DNA of 64,000 nucleotides from Streptosporangium pseudovulgare (GTDB lineage Bacteria > Actinomycetota > Actinomycetes > Streptosporangiales > Streptosporangiaceae): contig NZ_BMQJ01000008.1 of NCBI RefSeq assembly GCF_014648055.1, positions 284,210 through 348,209 on the forward strand, in the 5' to 3' direction. Shown here in pieces: positions 23,989 to 33,336 of this stretch. The notes beneath the pieces were generated by a model, which searched no databases, was not told the DNA's origin, and was given only the letters and a program-made list of their open reading frames with translations. Both the position numbers and the translations under genes were made by a program. Every line of letters starts with the position of its first letter. The first letter of the stretch is position 1.

Positions 23989-25566
23989 ATGCTGCAGGTT
24001 CTCGACGCGCCGGCGGTGCGGCGCTGGTCCCGGCTGGCCGCGGAGACCCTGGGCAGGGCCCGGCGGGAGATCGACGCGCTCAACGTCTTCCCCGTCCCCG
24101 ACGGCGACACCGGCACCAACCTGCACCTGACCATGCTCTCGGCGGCCGAGGCGCTCGACGAGCTGCCCGCCGACGCCGACACCGCTGCCACCTGGCAGGC
24201 GTTCGCCCGGGGCGCGCTGCTCGGGGCCCGCGGTAACTCCGGCGTCATCGTCAGCCAGGCGCTGCGCGGCCTCGCCGAGGTGCTGCGGACCGCCGAGGGC
24301 CGGGGGTCCGACCTCGGGCGTGGGCTGGTCAGGGCCGCCGAGCTGGCCCGCGAGGCGGTGGCCAGGCCGGTGGAGGGCACGGTGCTCAGCGTGCTCACCG
24401 CCGCCGCCGGGGCCGTGCGGGGGCTGTCGGCGGACCTGGCGGCGGTGGCCGGGAAGGCCGCCGAGGAGGCGCGCGCGGCGCTGCGCCGTACGCCGGGCCA
24501 GCTCGACGTGCTGGCCAGGAGCGGGGTCGTGGACGCGGGCGGGGCGGGCCTGGCCCTCATCCTGGAGAGCCTCGCCGCGGTGGTCACCGGCTCCTACCCC
24601 GGCCGGCCCGACGTCCCCGCGCCGGTCCGCGGGACCCTGCCCGGACCTGCCGCCGAGCCGCGGGGCGGGCCCTGCTACGAGGTCATGTACCTGCTGGACG
24701 CCGGCGCGGACGCGGTCGGCCGGCTGCGCCGGGAGCTCGACGCGCTCGGCGACTCCCTGGTGGTCGTGGGCGGCGACGACCTGTGGAACGTCCACGTCCA
24801 CGTGGACGACGCGGGGGCGGCGATCGAGGCGGGCATGGCGGCGGGCAGGCCCCACCGGATCAGGGTGACCTACCTCGGCGGACCCGGGCACACCCATCCG
24901 CCCGCCCGCCGCCGGGGCGTGGTGGCGGTGGCCGCGGGCCCCGCGCTGGGCGCGGTGTTCGGGCAGGCGGGAGCGGTGGTGGTGCGCAGGGAGCCCGGGT
25001 CCAGTCCGCCGCTGGCGGCGGTCCTCGCCGCGATCCGCGAGGCGGGCTCGGAGGTCGCGGTGCTGCCCAACGACGACGGCACGCGTGAGGTGGCGACGGC
25101 CGCCGCCGAGGTCGCCCGGGAGGAGGGCCTGACCGTGGCGGTGCTGCCCACCAGGGCATCGGTGCAGGGGCTGGCCGCGTTGGCGGTCCACGACCCGCTG
25201 CGCCGCTTCGACGACGACGTGGTCGCCATGACCGAGGCCGCCGCGCACACCCGCCACGGGCACGTCTGGGTGGCCGACCGGGAGGTCATGACGAGCGCCG
25301 GCCTGGTCGCGCCGGGAGACGTCCTGGGTGTGGTCGACGGCGACGCGGCGGTGGTCGGCGCCGACGTCACCGGCGTCGCGATCGAGGTCGTCCGCCGCAT
25401 GATGACCCCCGCCAGCGAGCTGGTGACCATGCTGGAGGGCGTCGGCGCGCCGCCCGGCCTGGCCGGCGCCGTACGCGACCACCTGGCCGCGGAGCGGCCC
25501 GACGTGGAGGTCGTCGTGTACGAGGGCGGCCAGGGCGGCTACCCGCTGCTCGTCGGCGTGGAGTGA
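23989..25566 (+). CDS. DAK2/DegV-associated kinase domain protein (FakA/YloV-like)
   Basis: 525 aa. The N-terminal DhaL-like kinase domain is clear: [18 protein letters not shown] (Mg-ATP binding Asps), then [16 protein letters not shown] and [15 protein letters not shown] middle domain with [10 protein letters not shown] (FakA-type zinc/His region) and a C-terminal DUF1949-like domain follow. In Firmicutes FakA phosphorylates fatty acids bound to FakB; that role is plausible, not proved here. ATG 23989 follows AGGAGG. Its position between rpmB and recG is conserved in actinobacteria. Confidence 0.9.
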   Translation: MLQVLDAPAVRRWSRLAAETLGRARREIDALNVFPVPDGDTGTNLHLTMLSAAEALDELPADADTAATWQAFARGALLGARGNSGVIVSQALRGLAEVLRTAEGRGSDLGRGLVRAAELAREAVARPVEGTVLSVLTAAAGAVRGLSADLAAVAGKAAEEARAALRRTPGQLDVLARSGVVDAGGAGLALILESLAAVVTGSYPGRPDVPAPVRGTLPGPAAEPRGGPCYEVMYLLDAGADAVGRLRRELDALGDSLVVVGGDDLWNVHVHVDDAGAAIEAGMAAGRPHRIRVTYLGGPGHTHPPARRRGVVAVAAGPALGAVFGQAGAVVVRREPGSSPPLAAVLAAIREAGSEVAVLPNDDGTREVATAAAEVAREEGLTVAVLPTRASVQGLAALAVHDPLRRFDDDVVAMTEAAAHTRHGHVWVADREVMTSAGLVAPGDVLGVVDGDAAVVGADVTGVAIEVVRRMMTPASELVTMLEGVGAPPGLAGAVRDHLAAERPDVEVVVYEGGQGGYPLLVGVE

Positions 25567-25607
25567 GCCGCGCCCGTTCTGTCCGTCCGGCACGGTAGAA
25601 ACGTGGG

Positions 25608-27779
25608 GTGACGAGCTTCGACGAGCCGCTGACGAAAGCGCTGGATCCCAAGACCTCCAAGCTGCTGGAGAGCGTCCTCGGCCTGCGCACCGTCGGTGAC
25701 CTCCTGCGGCACTACCCGCGCCGCTACGCCGAGCGGGGCGAGCTGACCGACCTCGACGACCTGCAGGTCGACGAGCACGTCACCGTGGTGGGCGAGGTGA
25801 CCAGGCTCATGCGCAGGCCGATGCGCAACAAGGGCGGCACCTGGCTGGAGGTCGAGGTCGTCGACGGCCGCCGCAGCAAGATCTACCTCTCCTTCTTCGG
25901 CCGGGCGTCCCACATCGCCGAGACGCGGCTGCGGCCGGGGCGGCGCGGCATGTTCGCCGGCAAGGTCGGCGCGTTCGGCCAGGGCGACAAGCGCAGGTGG
26001 CAGCTCTCCCACCCCGAGTTCGAGATGTTCGACGAGACCGAGGCGGACGCCGAGGAGTTCGCCGCGGCGCTGGTGCCGATCTACCCCGCGGGCAAGGACG
26101 TGACGCCGTGGGCGATCCGCCGGGCGCTGGGGGTCGTCCTCGACACCCTCGGCCCGCTCGACGACCCGCTCCCGGCCGAGCTGCGCACCCGGCACCGGCT
26201 GCCCGGCCTGGCCGAGGCGCTGCTGGCGATCCACCGGCCGCGCGACCACGCCGACGTGTCCCGGGCGCGCAAGCGGCTGAAGTTCGACGAGGCGTTCACG
26301 CTGCAGGCCGTGCTGGTGCAGCGCAAGATGGCGGCCGGTTCCTGGCCCGCCACGCCCCGGCCGCCGCGCGGCGACGGCCTGCTGGCCGACTTCGACGCGC
26401 GTCTGCCGTTCCAGCTCACCGAGGGGCAGCGGGACGTCGGCGAGGAGATCGCCGACGACCTCGCCCGGCCCCACCCCATGCACCGGCTGCTGCAGGGCGA
26501 GGTCGGCGCGGGCAAGACCGTCGTCGCGCTGCGCGCCATGCTCCAGGTGGTCGACGCCGGCGGGCAGGCCGTGCTGCTGGCCCCCACCGAGGTGCTCGCC
26601 CAGCAGCACCACCGCTCGATCACCGCCATGCTCGGCGACCTGGCCACGGGCGGCATGTTCGGCGGCACCTCCGTCGCGCTGCTGACCGGCTCGCTGGGCG
26701 CCGCGGCCCGCCGCTCGGCCATGCTCGACGCGGCCTCGGGGGCGGCCGGCATCGTGGTCGGCACCCACGCGGTGCTCCAGGAGCGGGTGCAGTTCGCCGA
26801 CCTGGGCCTGGTGGTGGTGGACGAGCAGCACCGCTTCGGCGTCGAGCAGCGCGACGCGCTGCGCGAGAAGGCCGGAGAGGGGCGCCCGCACGTGCTGGTC
26901 ATGACCGCCACCCCGATCCCGCGCACGGTCGCCATGACGGTCTTCGGCGACCTCACGGTCTCCACGCTCTCCCAGCTCCCCTCCGGCCGCGCGCCGATCA
27001 CCACGCACGTGGTGCCCGCCGCCGAGAAGCCGCACTTCCTCGACCGCGCCTGGACGCGGCTGCGCGAGGAGGTCGAGCTGGGCCGGCAGGCGTACATCGT
27101 CTGCCCCCGCATCGGCGACCTGGAGGGCGACGAGGGGGACCTGGACAAGGGCGACGACGAGCGGCGGCCGCCGCTGGCCGTGCTCGACATGGCCGCGATG
27201 CTGTCGGAGGGGCCGCTCTCCGGGCTCCGTACGGCGGTGCTGCACGGCAAGCTGCCCCCGGAGGAGAAGGACGCCGTGATGCGGGCCTTCGCCCGCGGCG
27301 AGGTCGACGTCCTGGTGGCGACCACGGTCATCGAGGTGGGCGTGGACGTCCCCAACTCCTCGGTCATGGTGATCATGGACGCCGACCGGTTCGGCGTCTC
27401 CCAGCTCCACCAGCTGCGCGGCCGGGTCGGCCGGGGCGGGCTGCCGGGGCTGTGCCTGCTGGTGACCGACGCCCCGGGCGGCACGCCCGCCCGGCAGCGG
27501 CTCGACGCGGTGGCGGCGACCCTCGACGGCTTCGAGCTGTCGCGCGTCGACCTGGAGCAGCGCCGCGAGGGCGACGTGCTCGGCGTGGCCCAGTCGGGGC
27601 GCCGGTCGTCGCTGAAGATGCTCCAGCTCCTGCGCGACGAGGAGGTCATCCTCGCCGCCCGCGCGGACGCCGAGGAGATGCTGGCGGCCGACCCCGAGCT
27701 GATCGGGCACCCGGTGCTCCGTACGGAGATCGACCGGCTGCTGGCCGACGAGCGCGCCGAGTACCTGGAGAAGGCCTGA
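25608..27779 (+). CDS. recG: ATP-dependent DNA helicase RecG
   Basis: 723-aa branch-migration helicase that remodels stalled forks and Holliday junctions. The N-terminal OB wedge domain includes the insert around GGTWLEVEVVDGRR; helicase motifs are GEVGAGKTVVA (I), VVDEQHRFGVEQR (II, DEQH), MTATPIPRT (III), and VATTVIEVGVDVPN plus QLRGRVGRGG (V, VI). GTG 25608 is the first residue of the family; TAGAAA lies six bases upstream, so it may be leaderless. Confidence 0.97.
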   Translation: MTSFDEPLTKALDPKTSKLLESVLGLRTVGDLLRHYPRRYAERGELTDLDDLQVDEHVTVVGEVTRLMRRPMRNKGGTWLEVEVVDGRRSKIYLSFFGRASHIAETRLRPGRRGMFAGKVGAFGQGDKRRWQLSHPEFEMFDETEADAEEFAAALVPIYPAGKDVTPWAIRRALGVVLDTLGPLDDPLPAELRTRHRLPGLAEALLAIHRPRDHADVSRARKRLKFDEAFTLQAVLVQRKMAAGSWPATPRPPRGDGLLADFDARLPFQLTEGQRDVGEEIADDLARPHPMHRLLQGEVGAGKTVVALRAMLQVVDAGGQAVLLAPTEVLAQQHHRSITAMLGDLATGGMFGGTSVALLTGSLGAAARRSAMLDAASGAAGIVVGTHAVLQERVQFADLGLVVVDEQHRFGVEQRDALREKAGEGRPHVLVMTATPIPRTVAMTVFGDLTVSTLSQLPSGRAPITTHVVPAAEKPHFLDRAWTRLREEVELGRQAYIVCPRIGDLEGDEGDLDKGDDERRPPLAVLDMAAMLSEGPLSGLRTAVLHGKLPPEEKDAVMRAFARGEVDVLVATTVIEVGVDVPNSSVMVIMDADRFGVSQLHQLRGRVGRGGLPGLCLLVTDAPGGTPARQRLDAVAATLDGFELSRVDLEQRREGDVLGVAQSGRRSSLKMLQLLRDEEVILAARADAEEMLAADPELIGHPVLRTEIDRLLADERAEYLEKA

Positions 27780-27793
27780 CGGCGGGCGCGGAA

Positions 27794-27919
27794 GGCGCGG
27801 GCCGCGCGGCCGGTCACAAGGGGCCGCGACGACGGGGAAGGGCCGTTCCGGACGGTGGCGCGGGCCGCGCGGCCGGTCACGAGAGGCCGCGACGACGGGG
27901 AAGGGCCGTTCAGGACGGT
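27794..27919. repeat. Two tandem 63-bp repeats after recG
   Basis: GGCGCGGGCCGCGCGGCCGG begins copies at 27794 and 27857, with a diverged third start at 27920. They begin 15 bases past the recG stop. Confidence 0.85.
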
Positions 27920-27985
27920 GACGCGGGACCGGCGGACGCCGGCGCGGGCGGGGCGCCGTACGGCGGAGATCCGGAAAGCCCAACT

Positions 27986-28019
27986 GCGGGGACGGCCTCC
28001 CCCCGAATGCCGTCCCCGC
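27986..28019 (+). terminator. Terminator-like hairpin downstream of recG
   Basis: Perfect 11-bp stem GCGGGGACGGC / GCCGTCCCCGC with a 12-base loop. Confidence 0.6.
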
Positions 28020-28161
28020 CTGGGCCCACTCTCGGGTCAGGTGCCGAGAGCACCGGCGTGCGGAAGGGCTCACGACCACGCCGGTCGGCCTTCCCCTGGG
28101 ACTGTCGAAGGCCGCAGGACTCATCATGCAAGGCGCGGGGGCCGGGGGGAACGACCCTTGC

Positions 28162-28213
28162 GGTTTCGTCGCCGCTCCTTGCCCACTCTTGACCTAGATC
28201 ACCTGACGAAACC
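28162..28213. other. Low-GC island with 9-bp inverted repeat and two TTTGACCT-like direct repeats
   Basis: The recG-rsmD gap (27780-28400) has no convincing gene. Within it GGTTTCGTC (28162-28170) and GACGAAACC (28205-28213) form a perfect inverted repeat enclosing 34 bases; TCTTGACCTA (28187) and TTTTGACCTG (28215) repeat 28 bp apart. It may be an operator or a small RNA promoter. Confidence 0.35.
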
Positions 28214-28400
28214 CTTTTGACCTGCGGTTATGTGATGCGCCGCGACACGCCGGGGTGCGCCGCAGCCCGTCGCCGCCCTCCCGGGGGCGGCCCGTCGCCG
28301 GCCGTTCCGCGTCCGGCGCGCCCGGTCCGTCGCGGGTGATCGCGGGAGGGCCGGGGGAGCACCCGGGCCGCCGCACCGGGATGACTGGGACAATGGCCCG

Positions 28401-28970
28401 GTGAGCCGAGTGATCGCGGGAAGCGCAGGGGGGCGGCGGCTGGCGGTGCCGCCGGGGCGGGGCACCCGCCCCACGAGCGACCGGGCCAGGGAGGGCATCT
28501 TCTCCACCGTGGGCTCGCTGCTCGGCCCGCTGGACGGCGCCAGGGTGCTCGACCTGTACGCCGGGTCCGGCGCGGTCGGGCTGGAGGCGCTGTCGCGCGG
28601 GGCGGCGCACGCGCTGCTGGTGGAGTCCGACGCCAGGGCGGCCCGGACGATCAGGGCGAACATCGCGAGCCTGGGCCTGCCCGGCGCCGAGCTCGCGGCC
28701 GACCGGGTCGAGCGGGTGCTGGCCAGGGGCGCCGCGGAGCCGTACGACCTGGTGTTCGCCGACCCGCCGTACGCGGTGGCCGACACGGAGGTGCGGGCCG
28801 TGCTGGAGCAGCTGCGCGACCAGGGCTGGCTGGCCGGGGACGCGCTGGTGGCGGTGGAGAGGGAGAGCCGGGGCGGGGCCCTTCCGTGGCCTTCCGGGTA
28901 CGAAGAGGAGAGGGTCCGTCGCTACGGCGAAGCGTCCGTTTGGTACGGTCGCGCCGCCGGGAATCCATAG
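28401..28970 (+). CDS. rsmD: 16S rRNA (guanine(966)-N2)-methyltransferase
   Basis: 189-aa SAM methyltransferase acting on 16S rRNA in the assembling 30S subunit. N-terminal RVIAGSAGGRRLAVPPGRGTRPTSDRARE region; motif I VLDLYAGSGAVGLEALSRG; catalytic FADPPY. The GTG start has no Shine-Dalgarno; GACAAT precedes it by six bases. Next to coaD, as in most actinobacteria. Confidence 0.94.
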   Translation: MSRVIAGSAGGRRLAVPPGRGTRPTSDRAREGIFSTVGSLLGPLDGARVLDLYAGSGAVGLEALSRGAAHALLVESDARAARTIRANIASLGLPGAELAADRVERVLARGAAEPYDLVFADPPYAVADTEVRAVLEQLRDQGWLAGDALVAVERESRGGALPWPSGYEEERVRRYGEASVWYGRAAGNP

Positions 28971-28986
28971 AGCAGGGGGTTTCACC

Positions 28987-29463
28987 TTGCGTCGCGTTGT
29001 ATGCCCGGGATCGTTTGATCCCGTTACCAACGGTCACCTGGACATCATCGGCCGGGCCTCCCGGCAGTACGACGAGGTCGTCGTAGCCGTCCTGATCAAC
29101 ATCGAGAAGAAGAGCCTGTTCACGGTCGAGGAGCGCATCGAGATGCTCCGGACCGTCACCAAGGAGTACGGCAACGTCCGGGTGGACAAGTTCCACGGCC
29201 TGCTGGTCGACTACTGCCGGCAGCAGGAGATCCCGGCGATCGTCAAGGGGCTGCGCGCGATCAGCGACTTCGACTACGAGCTGCAGCAGGCCCAGCTCAA
29301 CTACCGCATGTCCGGGGTGGAGACGCTGTTCATGGCGACCGGCCCGGAGGTGTCGTTCCTGTCGTCCAGCCGCATCAAGGAGATCGTCCGCTACGGCGGG
29401 GACGTCAACGGCCTGGTGCCGGAACTGGTCGAGCAACGGCTGGTGGAACGGCTCAGGGGTTAG
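28987..29463 (+). CDS. coaD: Phosphopantetheine adenylyltransferase
   Basis: 158-aa nucleotidyltransferase of CoA synthesis. N-terminal RRVVCPGSFDPVTNGHLDII with the T/HxGH signature (TNGH), then VKGLRAISDFDYE and SFLSSSRIKEI near the C-terminus. Starts with TTG 28987, seven to nine bases after an AGCAGGGGG ribosome site. Seventeen bases after rsmD. Confidence 0.96.
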   Translation: MRRVVCPGSFDPVTNGHLDIIGRASRQYDEVVVAVLINIEKKSLFTVEERIEMLRTVTKEYGNVRVDKFHGLLVDYCRQQEIPAIVKGLRAISDFDYELQQAQLNYRMSGVETLFMATGPEVSFLSSSRIKEIVRYGGDVNGLVPELVEQRLVERLRG

Positions 29464-29470
29464 TCCCTGG

Positions 29471-29476
29471 TATTCT
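29471..29476 (+). promoter_or_regulatory. Possible -10 element of the yceD-rpmF unit
   Basis: TATTCT shortly after the coaD stop, 35 bases before yceD; no clear -35. Confidence 0.4.
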
Positions 29477-29510
29477 CTTGTTTTGCCTTGCACGACGGCG
29501 GTGATTCGCC

Positions 29511-30083
29511 ATGCCTGATGAGAGCGACATGACTCTGCAGACCCTCGACCCCCGAGCCCCGTGGGTGATCTCCACCCATGATCTGGGGCGGAGGCCGGGG
29601 AGCATGCGGCAGATGTCCCTCACCCTTCCGGCACCGGCGAACCTCGGCGTCGAGATGATCGGCGTCCCCGCGGACGCCGACGTCGAGCTGGACATCCGGC
29701 TTGAGGCGGTCATGGAGGGCGTGCTCGTCACGGGCACGGCGCAGGCCCCGCTGCGGGGGGAGTGCGCACGGTGCCTGGAAGAGATCACTTCGGAGACCGA
29801 AGTGGGCTTCCAGGAGCTGTTCTTCTACTCGGCGGAGGATGCCGCCGAGGACGACTCGCTTCTCGACGGTGAACTGCTCGATCTCGAACCCGTCTTCCGT
29901 GACGCGGTGGTGCTGACACTGCCGCTGAGCCCGGTCTGCAGTGAAGACTGCGAGGGGCTCTGCTCGGAGTGCGGGGTCAGGCTGGCGGACGCCGAGCCCG
30001 GTCACAAGCACGAGGTGATCGACGCCCGCTGGGCCAAGCTGCAAGGTCTGGTTCCGGAAGATAACAACGATCAGGAGAGCTGA
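29511..30083 (+). CDS. yceD: YceD family (DUF177) metal-binding protein
   Basis: 190 aa. DUF177 proteins are co-transcribed with rpmF and have been linked to 23S rRNA maturation. Visible: [19 protein letters not shown] near the N-terminus, [10 protein letters not shown], and a second cysteine set [13 protein letters not shown], which together could hold zinc. ATG 29511 is used; ATG 29529 is an alternative. Ends one base before rpmF. Confidence 0.92.
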   Translation: MPDESDMTLQTLDPRAPWVISTHDLGRRPGSMRQMSLTLPAPANLGVEMIGVPADADVELDIRLEAVMEGVLVTGTAQAPLRGECARCLEEITSETEVGFQELFFYSAEDAAEDDSLLDGELLDLEPVFRDAVVLTLPLSPVCSEDCEGLCSECGVRLADAEPGHKHEVIDARWAKLQGLVPEDNNDQES

Positions 30084-30084
30084 C

Positions 30085-30264
30085 GTGGCTGTCCCCAAGC
30101 GCAAGATGTCGCGGAGCAACACTCGCTCCCGCAGGTCGCAGTGGAAGGCCGCCGCGGTCTCGCTCGTGAGCTGCCCCCAGTGCCGCTCGCCGAAGCGTCC
30201 GCACGTGGCGTGCCCGTCCTGCGGCACCTACAACCGCCGTCAGGTGATCGAGCCCTCCGCCTGA
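30085..30264 (+). CDS. rpmF: 50S ribosomal protein L32
   Basis: 59 aa, starting GTG with AGGAGAG upstream: [20 protein letters not shown], then four cysteines in [18 protein letters not shown] for zinc, ending QVIEPSA. One base after the yceD stop; translational coupling is likely. Confidence 0.95.
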   Translation: MAVPKRKMSRSNTRSRRSQWKAAAVSLVSCPQCRSPKRPHVACPSCGTYNRRQVIEPSA

Positions 30265-30281
30265 TCGCGTTCTGACTGACG

Positions 30282-30321
30282 GATGCCGGCCGGGTCCCCT
30301 TTCGGGCCTGGCCGGCGTCTT
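30282..30321 (+). terminator. Terminator after rpmF
   Basis: Stem GATGCCGGCC / GGCCGGCGTC followed by TT, 18 bases after the stop codon. Confidence 0.65.
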
Positions 30322-30473
30322 ACGTTCCATCCGACGCGATGGCGGCTCGCCCGCGGCTGTGGTGGACGCCGGGGTCACGGCGACGTGCACCCTCCCGGCG
30401 CCCACCACGTCTTCGGGCACTCCCGTCCTCTCTCGCCATCGCGCGTTCACCGTCGAAGAGCGAGGAGAAGACG

Positions 30474-31214
30474 TTGGGTGCAAGCGTCAAGCCGATGGCC
30501 GTCGAACTGGCCCGTGACGAGCTGGAGCGAGTCCTCGGGGTGCGGCTGGAGGCCGCGCTCCTGGAGCGGGCGCTGACCCACCGCTCCTACGCCTACGAGA
30601 ACGGCGGGCTGCCGACCAACGAGCGCCTGGAGTTCCTGGGCGACTCGGTGCTGGGCCTGGTGGTCACCGACACCCTCTACCGCAACCACCCCGACCTGCC
30701 CGAGGGGCAGCTGGCCAAGCTGCGGGCCGCGGTGGTCAACATGCGCGCCCTCGCCGACGTGGCCCGCACGCTGGAGCTCGGCAGGTTCCTGCGCCTGGGC
30801 AGGGGCGAGGAGGGCACCGGGGGACGTGACAAGTCCTCCATCCTCGCCGACACGCTGGAGGCGCTGATCGGCGCGGTGTACGTCGACAAGGGTCTCGGCG
30901 AGGCGTTCCGCGTCGTCCACCTGCTGTTCGACCCGCTCATCACGCGCTCGGCGTCGCTGGGCGCCGGGCTCGACTGGAAGACCTCCCTGCAGGAGCTCAC
31001 CGCCTCCGAGTCGCTCGGCGTGCCGGACTACCACGTCGAGGAGAGCGGCCCCGACCACGCCAAGTCCTTCACCGCCGTGGTCCGCCTCGGCGGGGAGGAG
31101 TACGGCTCGGGCTCCGGGCGTTCCAAGAAGGAGGCCGAGCAGCAGGCCGCCGAGGCCGCCTGGAACCGCATCCGCAGCGACCGCGACAAGCGCGAGGTCG
31201 GCGCCGCGTCCTGA
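30474..31214 (+). CDS. rnc: Ribonuclease III
   Basis: 246-aa double-strand-specific RNase that processes rRNA and some mRNAs. Catalytic motif [16 protein letters not shown], the [16 protein letters not shown] metal site, and a C-terminal dsRNA-binding domain ([16 protein letters not shown] ... [17 protein letters not shown]). TTG 30474 is preferred because GAGGAG stands six bases upstream; ATG 30495 has no ribosome site. Upstream of mutM as in other actinobacteria. Confidence 0.95.
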   Translation: MGASVKPMAVELARDELERVLGVRLEAALLERALTHRSYAYENGGLPTNERLEFLGDSVLGLVVTDTLYRNHPDLPEGQLAKLRAAVVNMRALADVARTLELGRFLRLGRGEEGTGGRDKSSILADTLEALIGAVYVDKGLGEAFRVVHLLFDPLITRSASLGAGLDWKTSLQELTASESLGVPDYHVEESGPDHAKSFTAVVRLGGEEYGSGSGRSKKEAEQQAAEAAWNRIRSDRDKREVGAAS

Positions 31215-31342
31215 GCGGCCCGGACGTCCCGGACGGGCCCCGCGTCCCTGGATGCGCCTGCAGGGCGCCGCGGGTACCGTGGGCGCCCTGAACGGCCCGG
31301 GCGCGGCGCCCGTGGACGACGTCCTGAGAGAGGGGGGCCGGC

Positions 31343-32209
31343 ATGCCCGAGTTGCCGGAGGTGGAGGTCGTACGGCGCGGCCTGGAGCGCTGGGTGTCCG
31401 GCCGGGTCGTGGCCCACGCCGAGGTGCTGCACCCCCGGGCGATCCGCCGCCACGTCCCCGGCGCCGAGGAGTTCGCCTCCCGGCTGGCGGGCCGTACGGT
31501 CGGGGCGGCCCAGCGGCGCGGCAAGTACCTCTGGCTGCCGCTGGACGGCTCCGACGCGGTCCTGGCCCACCTCGGGATGAGCGGCCAGCTGCTGGTGGTC
31601 GAGCCGGACTCGCCCCTGGAGAAGCACCTGCGGATCCGGATCGCCTTCGCCGACGGCGGCCCCGAGCTGCGCTTCGTCGACCAGCGGACCTTCGGGCACG
31701 TCCTGGTCACCCCGCTGGCCCGCGCCGCGGGCCGGGACGTCCCCGAGCCGATCGTCCACATCGCGGCCGACCCGTTCGAGGAGCACTTCGACGAGGACGG
31801 CTTCGCCCACCGGCTGCGCGCCCGGCGGACCGAGGTCAAGCGGGCGCTGCTCGACCAGTCGCTGATCAGCGGGGTCGGCAACATCTACGCCGACGAGGCG
31901 CTGTGGCGGGCCCGGCTGCACGGGTCGCGGCCCACGGCGACGCTGACCCGGCCGAAGATCGCCGAGCTGCTGGGCGCGGCCCGCGAGGTGATGTCCGAGG
32001 CCCTGGCCGAGGGCGGCACGTCCTTCGACAGCCTGTACGTGAACGTCAACGGCGAGAGCGGCTACTTCGAGCGGGCGCTGAACGTGTACGGCAGGCGTGA
32101 CGAGCCGTGCGGGCGGTGCGGCGCGCCGATCGTCCGGGAGTCGTTCATGAACCGCTCCTCCTACAGCTGCCCCCGCTGCCAGCCGCGCCCGCGCGGAGTC
32201 GCGGCGTGA
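31343..32209 (+). CDS. mutM: Formamidopyrimidine-DNA glycosylase
   Basis: 288-aa base-excision repair enzyme removing 8-oxoguanine. The catalytic N-terminus MPELPEVE (Pro after Met removal, Glu), a helix-two-turn-helix around [20 protein letters not shown], and a C-terminal zinc finger [16 protein letters not shown] ... CPRCQ. The stop overlaps the acyP start (GTGA). Confidence 0.96.
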   Translation: MPELPEVEVVRRGLERWVSGRVVAHAEVLHPRAIRRHVPGAEEFASRLAGRTVGAAQRRGKYLWLPLDGSDAVLAHLGMSGQLLVVEPDSPLEKHLRIRIAFADGGPELRFVDQRTFGHVLVTPLARAAGRDVPEPIVHIAADPFEEHFDEDGFAHRLRARRTEVKRALLDQSLISGVGNIYADEALWRARLHGSRPTATLTRPKIAELLGAAREVMSEALAEGGTSFDSLYVNVNGESGYFERALNVYGRRDEPCGRCGAPIVRESFMNRSSYSCPRCQPRPRGVAA

Positions 32210-32481
32210 GCGCCGTCCGGCTGACCGCCTGGGTCAGGGGGTACGTCCAGGGCGTGGGTTTCCGCTGGTGGACGCGGTCCCGGGCGCTGGAGCTCGGCCT
32301 GGTCGGCTGGGCCAGGAACACCGCCGACGGCCGGGTGGAGGTCGTCGCCGAGGGCTCCCGGGAGTCCTGCGAGGAACTGCTCGCCCTGCTGCGCGGCGGG
32401 CGCACGCCGGGGCGGGTTGACGGGGTGGTAGAACGTTGGAGCGACGCAAAAGGATCATCTACCGGCTTCGCGGAACGTTAA
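32206..32481 (+). CDS. acyP: Acylphosphatase
   Basis: 91 aa; hydrolyses carboxyl-phosphate bonds. Signature [15 protein letters not shown] (catalytic Arg) and [17 protein letters not shown] (catalytic Asn). GTG 32206 overlaps the mutM stop by four bases, so the two are coupled. Confidence 0.94.
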   Translation: MSAVRLTAWVRGYVQGVGFRWWTRSRALELGLVGWARNTADGRVEVVAEGSRESCEELLALLRGGRTPGRVDGVVERWSDAKGSSTGFAER

Positions 32482-32509
32482 ACCATTTCCCTGATTCGCC
32501 AAATTAGGG

Positions 32510-32515
32510 TATAAT
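32510..32515 (+). promoter_or_regulatory. Consensus -10 (TATAAT) upstream of the small coiled-coil gene
   Basis: A perfect TATAAT in a short AT-rich patch, rare in this window; no strong -35 at 17 bp (TTCCCT). Predicts a leader of about 150 bases before ATG 32670. A second TTGACC lies at about 32561. Confidence 0.6.
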
Positions 32516-32669
32516 CTAATGTCGAGAGTGCCCACGGGTGCATCCACATGGAGCGTTCAGCTTGACCGTCTCCCACACCGGTGCGACTCTTGATAAGAAC
32601 CACGCGCACCCCTCCCGCGGCAAGAAGTGCGCGAACCAGTCTGGTCACTCAGCGTGGAGGACCCTTAAC

Positions 32670-32861
32670 ATGGCGAAGGCTCTACTCGGCCACGTCGGCG
32701 GTCCTGACCCTCGGATGGTCTCGGAAATGCGCCGTCTCCAGCAGCGCATCCGTGATCTCGAGGCAGAGCTCACCCGGCTCCAGGCCCAGAACGCCGAACT
32801 CGCGGGCAACCGTGACGAGGAGTTCACCCGCCTGCAGGATCGTGAGCCGGCTCTCACCTAG
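32670..32861 (+). CDS. Small conserved coiled-coil protein
   Basis: 63 aa: MAKALLGHVGGPDPRMVSEM followed by a heptad-rich helix (RRLQQRIRDLEAELTRLQAQ) up to the C-terminus. GGAGG lies nine bases before ATG 32670. The frame stays open upstream to GTG 32538, but codons there lack the third-position GC of real genes, so it is taken as leader RNA. Small proteins of this type are conserved next to smc in actinomycetes; function unknown. The coiled coil suggests a partner protein. Confidence 0.8.
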   Translation: MAKALLGHVGGPDPRMVSEMRRLQQRIRDLEAELTRLQAQNAELAGNRDEEFTRLQDREPALT

Positions 32862-32886
32862 AGGCCGGGGCGAACACACATTGTCC

Positions 32887-32987
32887 AGGGACGCCTCTTG
32901 AGGCGTCCCTTGTCATGTCGCGGGCCGCGCGGACGAAGCGGCCCGCCATGACATCCCCCGTCACGGGCCGCGTCCGACGCGGCCCGT
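32887..32987 (+). terminator. Three consecutive hairpins
   Basis: First, GGGACGCCTC/GAGGCGTCCC (32888-32909), the likely terminator. Second, a near-perfect repeat with outer arms TGTCATG/CATGACA and inner GCGGGCCGC/GCGGCCCGC (32911-32953). Third, a perfect 12-bp palindrome ACGGGCCGCGTC / GACGCGGCCCGT (32963-32987). Confidence 0.75.
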
Positions 32988-33000
32988 CGTGGTGTTCCCC

Positions 33001-33125
33001 GCCGCGGCGTCCCTTTCCCGGCCGCCTCCGGCGTGCGCCCGTCGCGGATCACACCCGGTACGGCCCGGCACGGCGTCTCCCTTCCGAGCCGCCTCCGGCG
33101 TGCGCCCGTCGTGGCGTTCCCCGTC
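33001..33125. repeat. Two ~67-bp imperfect repeats upstream of smc
   Basis: GCCGCCTCCGGCGTGCGCCC occurs at 33021 and 33088 with related flanks. The 32988-33336 stretch has no gene that I can support. Confidence 0.75.
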
Positions 33126-33336
33126 TCCGGCCGGACGTTCCCCTCCCCTGAGGAACGGTCCGATCTCCCGCGGGCGGGCACCGCCGAAGAACGGTAGTCT
33201 TCCCAGGCGGGAGCGGCGACCTCCCGGGCGGAGAAGCCGGGCCGCCCGCGCGACCGGGGCACCGGCGCCCGTGCCGTGGCCCGCGCCGACGCGCGGCTCC
33301 GGGGCCGACCATCACGCGGGAGGACGGGGGATCTCG

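Noticed and set aside
25539..28127. 862-codon minus-strand frame opposite recG and in the gap after it
   Set aside because: No domains; Arg/Pro/Gly bias of an antisense frame; recG is complete on the other strand.
27910..28131. 73-codon minus-strand ORF after recG
   Set aside because: No ribosome site or leaderless promoter, overlaps a terminator hairpin, and shows no recognisable fold.
32538..32669. N-terminal extension of the 63-aa coiled-coil protein from GTG 32538
   Set aside because: Third-position GC of these codons is far below that of real genes here, and GGAGG precedes the ATG at 32670.
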